64,000 bases of DNA from CALVGQ01 sp964369385 (GTDB taxonomy: Bacteria; Bacillota_I; Bacilli_A; Erysipelotrichales; Erysipelotrichaceae). Under the pieces are notes generated by a model. The model saw only the letters and a program-made list of their open reading frames with translations. It did no database searches and was not told the DNA's origin. This document shows, piece by piece, positions 52,613 through 61,214 of the stretch (the stretch's first letter is position 1; each line of letters starts with the position of its first letter). The stretch spans positions 1 to 64,000 of the forward strand of contig CAYJEY010000001.1 of NCBI GenBank assembly GCA_964369385.1, in the 5' to 3' direction. A program made the position numbers and the translations under genes.

Positions 52613-52641
52613 CGAACTGCTATAAGGAGTTCGTTTTTTTT
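52613..52641 (+). terminator. terminator of the dnaD-nth operon
   Basis: CGAACT (52613-52618) pairs with AGTTCG (52628-52633), followed by eight T. Confidence 0.85.
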
Positions 52642-52647
52642 GTGATG

Positions 52648-52676
52648 TTGAAGTGTTATCAATAACTAGGTATAAT
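52648..52676 (+). promoter_or_regulatory. promoter of the lipoprotein gene
   Basis: TTGAAG (52648-52653), 17 bases, TATAAT (52671-52676). The leader of about 85 bases has an extra SD-like AAGGAGGG (52683-52690) and a hairpin (52707-52747). Confidence 0.75.
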
Positions 52677-52767
52677 AAAAAAAAGGAGGGTTAACATATC
52701 TCGCTGACAATGATGTTATTTTTTCAATGTATAAATAATGACATTGTTTCAAATAAAAGGAGGGCTT

Positions 52768-53490
52768 ATGAAAAGTAAAATTTTAACTTTGATTTTAGCA
52801 ACAGTTTTATTAACAGGATGTTACTCCAGTGAAGCATCACAACCAGAAAATGTAATCAATGAGGAAGTAGTTGAATTTTATAATGCTTATGAAGAGATTG
52901 ATGCCAATGATATAGCTCAAGGGTCTTCAATGGTCGATTTATTGGAAGATCCAAGTAATGCTCAAGAAATATATGAACTGAGTTCAACAGTTGCGCTTGT
53001 TACTATTAAAACGATTGATGGAGCAGATAATTTCAATGAAAAAACAGGCGAATATGTGTACGTCTATACTTATGGTACAATGAAAGTTCATCAAGTATTC
53101 AAAGGTGATTTAGAAGTAGGGGATGAAGTCGAGTATGTGAGAATAGGCGGTATTATTTTAACAAGCAAGTACTTAGAGTCATTAGCTCCGCAACAAAGAG
53201 AGAAGCATCTTAGAGAAGGAGTGCACTCGAAATATACAAAAATGGTATTTGAAGATGATATTGATATTGAGACTGAAAAAACATATTTGGTTTATTTAAT
53301 GAAAGATGAAAATAACCCTAAATCAAATGCATATGCGATCATTGGATTTCAAGGGGGGTTAAGAGAACTTGAAACTCCGATAGAATACCATCAAACTTAC
53401 TCAAATATTGAAGATACACAAGAGATGAAAGCGTACAATAACTTCACTCAAGAGTGGGAAATGCTGAGTAGTATTATTCCCACTCAATAA
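52768..53490 (+). CDS. predicted lipoprotein, function unknown
   Basis: The 240-residue protein has a clean lipobox LLTGC (Cys18). The mature part is acidic and probably beta-rich, with VALVTIKTIDGAD, VYTYGTMKVHQVFKGDLEVGDEVEYVRIGG and TYLVYLM. This resembles small secreted domains found in Bacillota, possibly an OB-like or NTF2-like barrel, without a firm family. AAAGGAGG precedes ATG 52768; the upstream in-frame ATG 52738 is inside the leader hairpin. Confidence 0.75.
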   Translation: MKSKILTLILATVLLTGCYSSEASQPENVINEEVVEFYNAYEEIDANDIAQGSSMVDLLEDPSNAQEIYELSSTVALVTIKTIDGADNFNEKTGEYVYVYTYGTMKVHQVFKGDLEVGDEVEYVRIGGIILTSKYLESLAPQQREKHLREGVHSKYTKMVFEDDIDIETEKTYLVYLMKDENNPKSNAYAIIGFQGGLRELETPIEYHQTYSNIEDTQEMKAYNNFTQEWEMLSSIIPTQ

Positions 53491-53497
53491 TATATAT

Positions 53498-53531
53498 AAA
53501 AACAGGAGCTCATTTTTGAACTCCTGTTTTT
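53498..53531. terminator. bidirectional terminator
   Basis: AAAAACAGGAG pairs with CTCCTGTTTTT between the convergent lipoprotein and TPR genes. Confidence 0.92.
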
Positions 53532-55500
53532 ATGATTGATTTTCAAGTTTTTCTAGTTGCTCAAGCATCCATTCTTCATCATATCCAAGATCTCTAGCCT
53601 TCTTATAGTAGACAAGGGCCTTGTCGAATTGATCGCTACAATGGTAATTAAATGCTTGAATAGCGGTTGACCAATTTGATAATGTTGAATTTTTTTCTAA
53701 TTGCTCAAGTATTTCCATTGAACGAGAATGGTCTCCAAGTAAACAGAGACAGTAGGCAATTTGAGAATTTAAGTAATCGGCTTCACCATCATGTGCTAAC
53801 GCGAACTCAAATTCCTCAAGGGCTTGACTATACTCTTTTATTTGAATGTAGCTACGTCCAAGCTCAACTGCAATATGATGATTCTTTTCTTCTAGTGTAC
53901 ACCATTTTGCTAGTGCATCAATTGCCTTTAAATACTCATTAACACGGTTATAGTTCCAACCAAGTAGAAAGAGTAAGCGAGCGTTTTGTGGTTCATATTC
54001 CAGTCCTTTAATGGCGTGATTAATTGCCTTATGATTTTCATGTAAGGAACTGTAGGCTTCAGCATAACGTAAATGAAGCCAAAAATCATCTCGCCCACCT
54101 ATTGTTAATTGATCTAAATAGATGAGTGATTCTTCGTGTTTATCTAAGTAGTAACAAAGCCACACTAAATCGTGAAGGCACCAGTTTTCCTGATACTCTA
54201 GTTTGAGTGCTTCATGATAGTAGTTATAGGCTAGCTCTTCTTTTTCAATTCTAGAATAATTCCAACCCAATTGAGCATTAACCCAACCATGATCACTTTC
54301 ATAATCAAATAATTGAAGATAATATTCAATGGCTTTTTCATGCTTTGACAGTGAGCCATAATTCCAACCTAGTTGAGAAATAATCCATTCTTTATTTTGA
54401 GCAGAATCATAAGCGAGTTGATAATAATCAATTGCTTCTTGATATTTTTCTAAATCACTATAAATTAAACCAATCTCAGCAAGAATCCAAGCATCATGAT
54501 ATCCTAAATCACAAAGCTGCCTCATTAGTTCTAAGGCACGTTCTAGTTGTTTTGTCTGTTTATAGCATTCTGACAAATGCGTTAATATCTGAGCTGACTC
54601 TGGATCTTCTTGGTGAGCTTTCTCATAGTAGCTAATCGCAGTCTCCCAGTTTTGATCCATTTCATACAAAAATCCTTGATAATAGAGAGCATCAGCTTTT
54701 TGAGGTAGTGAAGATAGGATGCTAAATGCTTGATCTTTATTGTTCAAATAGTAATAAGTTTTAGCTAATTCTATTTTAGCCCATTGATATTCTTCATCCA
54801 TTTCACAGGCCTTTAAAAGATGGATAAGAGCCTTTTCATATTCTTCAGTTGCATTATAGCACGAACCAAATTCACCATGAAACCAAGCTTCTTGCATAAG
54901 AAACTCTTCTGGAATTTGTTGAAGTAAAGTGAGTTCTTCTTCGTATTGATTTGTTGCTTGATAGATTAAACACATATCGCGATAAATCCATGCTTCTGAA
55001 TAACCATAATCTAATGCTATTTTGAATTCTTCTATGGCTTCTTCAGTTTTATCTAAATGATTAAGGCAGTAGGCAATTTGCGCGTGTGACCACGCATCAA
55101 ATTGATCAAGCATAATCACTTCTTCAAATTTATCAAGCGCTTCTTCAAACATTTCTAGTTGTAGATATGTGCTTGCAAGTTCGCGATATATCCAATCATC
55201 ATCGCGACCTAAATCTAGCGCGTTTTTAAAATCAATCAGAGCTTCTTCAAAACGCTCCAGTTTATAATGTACACGACCGATTTGATAATGTAGCCAAGCT
55301 GAATCTAATCCCATTGATTTTGCTTTTGCAAAACAAAAAAGGGCTTCTTGATTATTGTCAAGACAACTTAAAAGCCAACCTTTTTCACTATAGTACCAAG
55401 TATCATCCATAATTGAGAGTTGATTATCATCAAGTAAGTCAATAGCATCTTGAAATCTCTCTTGATCAATCAACAATTGTAGTTCTTTTTCTAATAACAT
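53530..55500 (-). CDS. large TPR-repeat protein
   Basis: The 656-residue protein is almost wholly tandem tetratricopeptide repeats (about 18), without signal peptide or membrane helix. Many repeats carry a tryptophan near the start of helix A in a (D/E)xW context (DAWSHAQIAYC, EAWIYRDMCLIY, QWAKIELAKTYY, DAWILAEIGLIY). TPR arrays are protein-binding scaffolds; partners are unknown. ATG 55500 follows AGGTGAT; an in-frame ATG at 55566 extends into non-repeat sequence. It lies beside PBP1A on the same strand. Confidence 0.88.
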   Translation of the reverse strand: MLLEKELQLLIDQERFQDAIDLLDDNQLSIMDDTWYYSEKGWLLSCLDNNQEALFCFAKAKSMGLDSAWLHYQIGRVHYKLERFEEALIDFKNALDLGRDDDWIYRELASTYLQLEMFEEALDKFEEVIMLDQFDAWSHAQIAYCLNHLDKTEEAIEEFKIALDYGYSEAWIYRDMCLIYQATNQYEEELTLLQQIPEEFLMQEAWFHGEFGSCYNATEEYEKALIHLLKACEMDEEYQWAKIELAKTYYYLNNKDQAFSILSSLPQKADALYYQGFLYEMDQNWETAISYYEKAHQEDPESAQILTHLSECYKQTKQLERALELMRQLCDLGYHDAWILAEIGLIYSDLEKYQEAIDYYQLAYDSAQNKEWIISQLGWNYGSLSKHEKAIEYYLQLFDYESDHGWVNAQLGWNYSRIEKEELAYNYYHEALKLEYQENWCLHDLVWLCYYLDKHEESLIYLDQLTIGGRDDFWLHLRYAEAYSSLHENHKAINHAIKGLEYEPQNARLLFLLGWNYNRVNEYLKAIDALAKWCTLEEKNHHIAVELGRSYIQIKEYSQALEEFEFALAHDGEADYLNSQIAYCLCLLGDHSRSMEILEQLEKNSTLSNWSTAIQAFNYHCSDQFDKALVYYKKARDLGYDEEWMLEQLEKLENQS

Positions 55501-55590
55501 GTTATCACCTAGAATTATTCTAACACAAATGAGTTTGCTTTCAATAAGAAAAAAGTGAGTAAACATCTTGTTTACTCACAATTGTTATCA

Positions 55591-58464
55591 CTAAGGTGTA
55601 ACAGCTCCCGATGTAACTGGTGCTACAGTTGACTCGGTTGCTGTCGTTGTTGATTCAGATGAAGAAGATGATGGTGCAGTTGTTGACTCAGATTCAGTGG
55701 TTGTAGTCACTTCTTCAATATAGAGTGTGACATCGATTACCTGCAATGGGAATTCACTTTGTTTAAGTGTAATTGTTTGTCCATTTGCAATAACACCATT
55801 AAACTGAATTTCATTTGCCCCATAACGAAGGTTATCTTCAATTTCAGTGAATGTGATGTTAATAAAGCCATACGCATTAGCCCATTCTTGAATTTCTTCT
55901 TTTGTTGCTGTTACAAGTGGAATCGTAATATCTACATCATTATCTGCTACCGGAATATCAGGTGTACATATTTGATTACTTGCGTTACCACTCATTTCAT
56001 AAACATAGAATCCACACACTTTAATGGTGCTTCCTGGTGTTAACTGTATCACATCTAGGGCAGTTTCAAACTGTGAAGTAGTAGTATGAACAATTTGGTT
56101 ATTGACATAAATATCAGCTCGATAGCGGATAGGACCATAAATCCATGTCCAATCAAATAATTTTGTTCCATAGGCTTCAATCCATGTTCCACCTAACTGG
56201 ATTCCAAAGTCTTGTGTTTGTTCAGCTACATTTAATTTAGATGGATCTGGATATGGTGCCCAGTTCATCGCAACTTCTCCAGTACTTGATACTGTAGCAT
56301 TAAAGCTTGCAATTTGCTCAATAACATTTGTTTCTGGGGCAACCAATGAATAGAAATCTTCATTAATTAATCCAGTTGTTTTATATGCTGGATCCATTCC
56401 CTCAGTAAATGAAGCGTATGGGAATGTTCCTAAGATATGAGTGATGCTTTTCACACCAGCTGGACGCTCTAAAGCTTCCGGTATGTTTTCTTCGGTATGT
56501 AGAGAGTCGAGTATTGCTGATGAAATTTCTCCAGGAAGGTTTAATTTTGACTTAGATGATGTCCAATAATTTTCACTGTCAGCTTTCTCATATCCAACCC
56601 ACACAGCTGTAGAATATTGAGTTGTACTAAATATCATCCATTTGTCTTTAGCATTCCCAACTGGAATTCCAAATTGAGAAGCCTCAGTTCCCCAGTTTGT
56701 TGTCCCTGTTTTAGCATATACTGGATAATCACGTTCTAATACTTGCATGTAATTGTAGTATGGACCGTAAACATCTTCATAAAGTAGTTCACTTACTAAG
56801 TAAGAGGTTTCTTCACTGATGACATATTCTTCGCCATAATTTGCTGTATATGGTGGAGTTCCATCTTCAAATTCGATTTTTGTAACGGTATGTGGTGTAA
56901 TGTAATAACCTTGATTTAAGAAGACACCTTGAGATGCTGCAAGTTCAACTGCATTTGCTTGGAATGTTGATCCTCCAATTGCATAACCGATATCGAAGTT
57001 CTCATCGGTAACTTTGCTGAAGCCTAGGGCTTGTAGATGATCGACAATTTTACTTCTACCGTCGTTGACACCATAATATATTTCTTCAAGCGTATAAAGT
57101 GCAGGGGTATTCATTGATGTTCCCACGGCATCGAATAATCGCATTTCGCCATTATATGTACCATTGAAGTTTTTAACTACTTTTGATGTTCCAGCATATA
57201 CAAATGGTCTATCTAAGACAACATGGCTTGTAGACCAACCTAAATATTCAAATGCTAAAGCATAAGATAAGATTGGTTTTACTGCTGAACCAGGCTGGTT
57301 GTATTGGTCAGTTGCGTGGTTAAGTAACATACTACCACCATCGGCATAGTTACGTCCTCCAGCAATTGCGACTATTTGTCCATTTTGGTTATTGATAGAA
57401 ACAGCCGCCATTTCCATTTCATCATCTGGGAATTGAACATCTTCAATTTCACCGGCTTGAAGTTGATCCATTGTATCTTGAACATCTGGGTCCATAGCTG
57501 TATAAATTTTCATTGGAACAATCGTAGGATCTTGACCTGTTAATTCAGTAACTTCTTGAATAACTACATCAATATAACTTTGGTAAGGGTTCCCCTCACC
57601 AGCTCCACGATTTAATGAAGCGGTATCTACTAATTGATCTTCTATGTTAATACTAGCTGCAAGTTGAGCTTCTTGTTCAGTGATGTATCCATGATAAGCC
57701 ATTAAATCAAGCACTGTATTACGGCGTTCTGTTGCATAATCTAAGTTAGTTAATGGATTGTATCGTGATGGGGCATTGACAATACCAGCAAGTAGGGCAC
57801 TTTCTGATAGTGTAAGTTGTGTTACATCTTTTCCAAAATAAAACTCACTAGCTTCTTGAACACCACGAATGTTTCCAGTTCCACCAAAGTTAATCATATT
57901 CAAATAATATTCTAAGATATGTTCTTTGCTCGTTAAACTTTCAAGTTCCATCGCCATGAAGATTTCTTGGAATTTTTGGGCAACATCATTTGCTCCAGCA
58001 ACTTCTTCATTCATGAAGTATGTATTGTCAATTAATTGCATTGTGAGTGTTGATCCACCCTGAGGGAATCGAAGTGCGCCTGCAGCAAGTGAGGCTTGTA
58101 CGTTTTCCATCATTGCTTTCACAAATCGACTAACATCAAATCCGTTATGCTCAAAATATCGACTATCTTCAATTGATACGAAGGCATCGACTAATGAAGC
58201 GGGTAAGTCCTCAAATTCGATGTTTGTACGAATTTGATATCCGATCTCAGCAATTAGATTTCCTTCACTATCGAAAATTTGAGAAGACTCAGGACTTTCA
58301 AAATTTTCAATGCTTACTTCTGGTCGATCTGCAATCATAGAGTTAATCATATATACTCCAACTGCGGATACAAGAATGCCAAGAATGGCAATCAAGGATA
58401 CGATGACTAATGTGACACGTTTCCAATTAATTTTCTTTTTTTGTCTTTTTGGTTGTTTACTCAT
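55591..58464 (-). CDS. ponA: class A penicillin-binding protein (PBP1A type)
   Basis: This 957-residue bifunctional wall synthase has a basic N terminus, a membrane helix (about 17-40) and a GT51 transglycosylase (EDSRYFEHNGFD with the catalytic Glu, GGSTLTMQL). The transpeptidase has SxxK S393/K396, SMN and KTGTTN (585-590). C-terminal parts look like a fibronectin/PASTA-type module (about 740-915), ending in a Ser/Thr/Glu-rich tail of about 40 residues. recU lies immediately upstream, as in Bacillus. Confidence 0.95.
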   Translation of the reverse strand: MSKQPKRQKKKINWKRVTLVIVSLIAILGILVSAVGVYMINSMIADRPEVSIENFESPESSQIFDSEGNLIAEIGYQIRTNIEFEDLPASLVDAFVSIEDSRYFEHNGFDVSRFVKAMMENVQASLAAGALRFPQGGSTLTMQLIDNTYFMNEEVAGANDVAQKFQEIFMAMELESLTSKEHILEYYLNMINFGGTGNIRGVQEASEFYFGKDVTQLTLSESALLAGIVNAPSRYNPLTNLDYATERRNTVLDLMAYHGYITEQEAQLAASINIEDQLVDTASLNRGAGEGNPYQSYIDVVIQEVTELTGQDPTIVPMKIYTAMDPDVQDTMDQLQAGEIEDVQFPDDEMEMAAVSINNQNGQIVAIAGGRNYADGGSMLLNHATDQYNQPGSAVKPILSYALAFEYLGWSTSHVVLDRPFVYAGTSKVVKNFNGTYNGEMRLFDAVGTSMNTPALYTLEEIYYGVNDGRSKIVDHLQALGFSKVTDENFDIGYAIGGSTFQANAVELAASQGVFLNQGYYITPHTVTKIEFEDGTPPYTANYGEEYVISEETSYLVSELLYEDVYGPYYNYMQVLERDYPVYAKTGTTNWGTEASQFGIPVGNAKDKWMIFSTTQYSTAVWVGYEKADSENYWTSSKSKLNLPGEISSAILDSLHTEENIPEALERPAGVKSITHILGTFPYASFTEGMDPAYKTTGLINEDFYSLVAPETNVIEQIASFNATVSSTGEVAMNWAPYPDPSKLNVAEQTQDFGIQLGGTWIEAYGTKLFDWTWIYGPIRYRADIYVNNQIVHTTTSQFETALDVIQLTPGSTIKVCGFYVYEMSGNASNQICTPDIPVADNDVDITIPLVTATKEEIQEWANAYGFINITFTEIEDNLRYGANEIQFNGVIANGQTITLKQSEFPLQVIDVTLYIEEVTTTTESESTTAPSSSSSESTTTATESTVAPVTSGAVTP

Positions 58465-58469
58465 AAAAA

Positions 58470-59045
58470 TTACTCTCCTTTGAAATATAGCTCGTCAATA
58501 ACTCGAATATAATTTACTGGTGGTGTTAAAGAGAAAGGGATCAGTGTTGCATTTTCTTTAAACCAAATATATGGAATTGAGCGCCTTTTCTCATTGTGAT
58601 AAAATTCAATCAAATCTTTTGCTTTTATAAAGAAAGTTTCATCATAAATCGTAAAACGGATGATGATAAAAGCAATTGCCCCATGTTCTAATACACGGGA
58701 TAAGTGTGTGATTTGGTGAGCATGAATACTTGAAAAAGGAAATGATGTTCGACTATTTGTCTCTTTTGCTTCAAAATCGATATACTTCCCCCGATAGATA
58801 CCATTGTAGTCAGTTGTACTTGGTATCTTATAATAGGCTTCATCAATCTTCGCGGCCGTTCTTCTTGGGTAATCAACATGCACCACTTGAATGGGTGTTG
58901 GTTTTTTATAGATGATTGCCCTGTTGGTATCAATGAAGTATTCATTACTTAAATTGATATCAGATTCTAAAGTCATTCCACGCTGAGTTTTCACTCTTTG
59001 TTCATTTGATTTTGTTATTTTCTTTCCGTTTGGATAATTTATCAT
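58470..59045 (-). CDS. recU: Holliday junction resolvase RecU
   Basis: RecU (191 residues) cuts four-way junctions and aids chromosome segregation. The nuclease core shows TTDYNGIYRG, YIDFEAKET and FPFSSIHAHQ, with the family's Asp, Glu and Lys. ATG 59045 follows GGTGA at good spacing; a GTG at 59057 is part of that site. Five bases upstream of ponA, so they form an operon, the same pair as in Bacillus. Confidence 0.94.
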   Translation of the reverse strand: MINYPNGKKITKSNEQRVKTQRGMTLESDINLSNEYFIDTNRAIIYKKPTPIQVVHVDYPRRTAAKIDEAYYKIPSTTDYNGIYRGKYIDFEAKETNSRTSFPFSSIHAHQITHLSRVLEHGAIAFIIIRFTIYDETFFIKAKDLIEFYHNEKRRSIPYIWFKENATLIPFSLTPPVNYIRVIDELYFKGE

Positions 59046-59126
59046 TTGCTTCACCAATAGTATTATAACTAATTTAGTACTTTTTTTCTACCTTGACTTA
59101 TTAAATTAAGAAAGTCTTAAGAAATA

Positions 59127-59150
59127 AAAAAACGTAATCAAGTGATTACG
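59127..59150 (-). terminator. terminator of tRNA-Leu
   Basis: On the minus strand CGTAATCA and TGATTACG form an eight-base stem followed by T7, fifteen bases after the tRNA 3' end. Confidence 0.9.
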
Positions 59151-59164
59151 CTCATGTATCAAAA

Positions 59165-59252
59165 TGGTCCCCAGAGCCGGACTCGAACCGGCATGGTATC
59201 ACTACCGATCGATTTTGAGTCGATTGCGTCTACCAATTTCGCCATCTAGGGA
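59165..59252 (-). tRNA. tRNA-Leu (anticodon CAA)
   Basis: An 88-base class II tRNA with encoded CCA (plus strand TGG at 59165-59167). The acceptor stem pairs TCCCTAG with CTGGGGA, the D-arm carries AATTGGTAGACGC, and the anticodon loop is CTCAAAA with CAA at 59215-59217. A long variable arm is present and the T loop is GTTCGAGTC. It decodes UUG. Confidence 0.96.
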
Positions 59253-59261
59253 TACCTAATA

Positions 59262-59290
59262 AGTATATATGAGGATGATATGAAATTCAA
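59262..59290 (-). promoter_or_regulatory. tRNA-Leu promoter
   Basis: Minus-strand -35 TTGAAT (59285-59290) and -10 TATACT (59262-59267) are exactly 17 bases apart and end ten bases before the tRNA. Confidence 0.8.
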
Positions 59291-59307
59291 GTGCAAAATA
59301 TAAATTA

Positions 59308-59336
59308 TTGTTTATAAGTGACAGTAGATGTATAAT
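59308..59336 (+). promoter_or_regulatory. promoter of the HAD phosphatase gene
   Basis: TTGTTT (59308-59313), 17 bases, TATAAT (59331-59336). The transcript would start about 15 bases before the start codon. Confidence 0.55.
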
Positions 59337-59360
59337 AAAATGGAAATTGGAGGATGGAAA

Positions 59361-60164
59361 ATGAAAAACATAAAATTAGTACTATGTGATGTAGATGGCA
59401 CACTTTTAAACTCAAAAAAAGAGATTAGTCCTGCTACAGTAGAGGCAATTAAAAAATTGAAACAAGCAGGGATGTTGTTTGGAATTGCAACAGGTCGTCC
59501 ATACAATGGAATAAAAAAGAAAATTGTGGATTGGAACATTGAAGAATATGTTGATGTTATTGTAGGGATGAACGGTGCACAGTGTTACGATGCCATTCAT
59601 CAAACGTTGAACTCTTATAATTTAATTTCAGTGCAAAATGTTCAAGAAATTGTGACAACATATATGAATGAAGGTTTTTATCCAAGTGTTTATGAGAATC
59701 AACAAATGTTAATGGTAAAAGAATTGGCTCCTGCAGTTCGCTCAGCACAGCTTAATTGCATGGAAACAATAATTGTGCAACCAGAAAGAATTTGGCAAGA
59801 GCCAAGAGAAAAAATCTTGTTTGGTATTGAAGAGGGCAAAATGCCGATTATTCAGTCCTTTTATCAAAACCATTTAAGTGAGAGCTATCATGCATTTAAA
59901 ACCCAAAAGGATCTATTTGAATTCGTAGATAAAAGTGTATCTAAAAGCTATGGTATTTCTCAATTTTGTAAAATGAATGGTTTAGAAATGCAAGAAGTAT
60001 GTGTTTTTGGAGACACAACAAACGATGTTGAGATGTTAAGAGACAGTGGTTTAGGAATATGTATGTCAAACGGAACACAAGATGCTAAAGATGTTAGTGA
60101 TTTTATTACGAAAAGTAATGATGAAGACGGTATTTCTTGGTATGTGGAAAACTATTTAATTTAA
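59361..60164 (+). CDS. HAD-family (Cof-type) phosphatase
   Basis: The 267-residue protein has the HAD nucleophile motif LCDVDGTLL (D10, D12), a type IIB cap domain, and the terminal FGDTTNDVEML motif. Cof/YidA-like enzymes hydrolyse sugar phosphates, flavin or pyridoxal phosphates; the substrate is not predictable. ATG 59361 follows GGAGGATGG; an in-frame ATG at 59328 overlaps the -10. Confidence 0.9.
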   Translation: MKNIKLVLCDVDGTLLNSKKEISPATVEAIKKLKQAGMLFGIATGRPYNGIKKKIVDWNIEEYVDVIVGMNGAQCYDAIHQTLNSYNLISVQNVQEIVTTYMNEGFYPSVYENQQMLMVKELAPAVRSAQLNCMETIIVQPERIWQEPREKILFGIEEGKMPIIQSFYQNHLSESYHAFKTQKDLFEFVDKSVSKSYGISQFCKMNGLEMQEVCVFGDTTNDVEMLRDSGLGICMSNGTQDAKDVSDFITKSNDEDGISWYVENYLI

Positions 60165-60228
60165 ATGGGACACATTTGAAACACTTCACTTTTTGAAATG
60201 TGCTATATTCAAAAAGAGGAGGTAGTGT

Positions 60229-60420
60229 ATGGAACAAGTTATAGAGGAGTTAGAGCAATTATCTGCAATGTGTAGTATATGTGCGTGTGCTTTAGATGAA
60301 TGCGAGTATAGTTCATTTTCGACACTTGATTATGCGAATTGTTTACATCACATAGAATCAAATCTAAAAATAATTACAACTCATTTACTTGATGCTTTTG
60401 CGGACATAAAAAAAACGTGA
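60229..60420 (+). CDS. small Cys-containing protein, unknown
   Basis: The 63-residue, probably helical protein has cysteines at 15, 18, 20, 25 and 38 (CSICAC then C) and acidic ends. AGAGGAGG precedes ATG 60229, and a TATATT lies upstream. It resembles no family known to me; metal binding or disulphides are possible. Its last codons lie in a terminator that serves the opposite-strand genes. Confidence 0.6.
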   Translation: MEQVIEELEQLSAMCSICACALDECEYSSFSTLDYANCLHHIESNLKIITTHLLDAFADIKKT

Positions 60421-60432
60421 CCTTAATCACGT
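60407..60432 (-). terminator. terminator of the minus-strand small-protein pair
   Basis: ACGTGA (60415-60420) pairs with TCACGT (60427-60432); the plus-strand A8 gives T8 on the minus strand. It overlaps the 3' end of the convergent 63-residue gene. Confidence 0.82.
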
Positions 60433-60680
60433 AATTCTCTTTCGCTAAATTCGACGTCAATAATAGATTGATTCGTATTTGGACGATACTGATGTGTATA
60501 TTGTCGATGGTTAGACTCTTCATAAGCCTGTTGCTTATGTTGGTCTAACTTTTTCATTTTCCAAGAAGAATATAACATAAACACTCCATATCCTAAAAAA
60601 ATAAGTAATGGATTATGTAGTATAAACGAAGAGATTGAAAATAGTACAACTAACATAACAAGAAGTAATAAAAAATTCAT
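60423..60680 (-). CDS. small membrane protein, unknown
   Basis: The 85-residue protein has two hydrophobic helices (about 2-19 and 24-40) and a polar Gln/Tyr/His-rich tail. It starts four bases after the zinc-ribbon gene stop, with AGGAGT upstream, so the two are likely one operon. No family recognised. Confidence 0.6.
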   Translation of the reverse strand: MNFLLLLVMLVVLFSISSFILHNPLLIFLGYGVFMLYSSWKMKKLDQHKQQAYEESNHRQYTHQYRPNTNQSIIDVEFSERELRD

Positions 60681-60684
60681 AGGG

Positions 60685-61086
60685 TTAACTCCTTTTTTCG
60701 AATGTATGGGAACATTTCGGACAACGAATATCTACTTTTCCTCGTCCTTTAGGAACACGGACAATTTGATCGCAATGAGGACATACATAATAACAGTTTT
60801 TAGGGTCACTCTTACGTCGTTGAATACATTTGAAATGATGTCGTATTTTTCGTGTAAATAAGAGATAAAGATTATTCTCTTTTTGACGAGCGTGATAGTT
60901 GCTAGATAATGCACGAATTAAGTTCAAAATAATAAGAATTTGAATGACTAATGCAAAAAATGGTTCACCTAGCAATAAATTAAGTAGGAACAAGGTAACT
61001 GCTAGCCATAAAATGAAGTGGTTTAAAGCATCATTACCATAACGTTTTGATAGGAAAAACAACAACTTAGATTTTATATTTTTCAT
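60685..61086 (-). CDS. membrane protein with C-terminal zinc ribbon
   Basis: This 133-residue protein has two membrane helices (about 22-40 and 43-60), a basic segment and a zinc ribbon with CPHC (102-105) and CPKC (122-125). It may sense metal or act as a small adaptor; the role is unknown. ATG 61086 follows AGGTGAG; GTG 61095 is part of that site. First gene of the small operon with the 85-residue membrane protein. Confidence 0.7.
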   Translation of the reverse strand: MKNIKSKLLFFLSKRYGNDALNHFILWLAVTLFLLNLLLGEPFFALVIQILIILNLIRALSSNYHARQKENNLYLLFTRKIRHHFKCIQRRKSDPKNCYYVCPHCDQIVRVPKGRGKVDIRCPKCSHTFEKRS

Positions 61087-61214
61087 TTTTCTCACCTACA
61101 TTTTCTATTGTAAACAACATTATCCATCTTGAAAATACATTTAAGATGTTTCACATCATTTCACAAAAATTTACTGTATAATACATATTATATCATATAA
61201 GGAGAGAGGTACAC

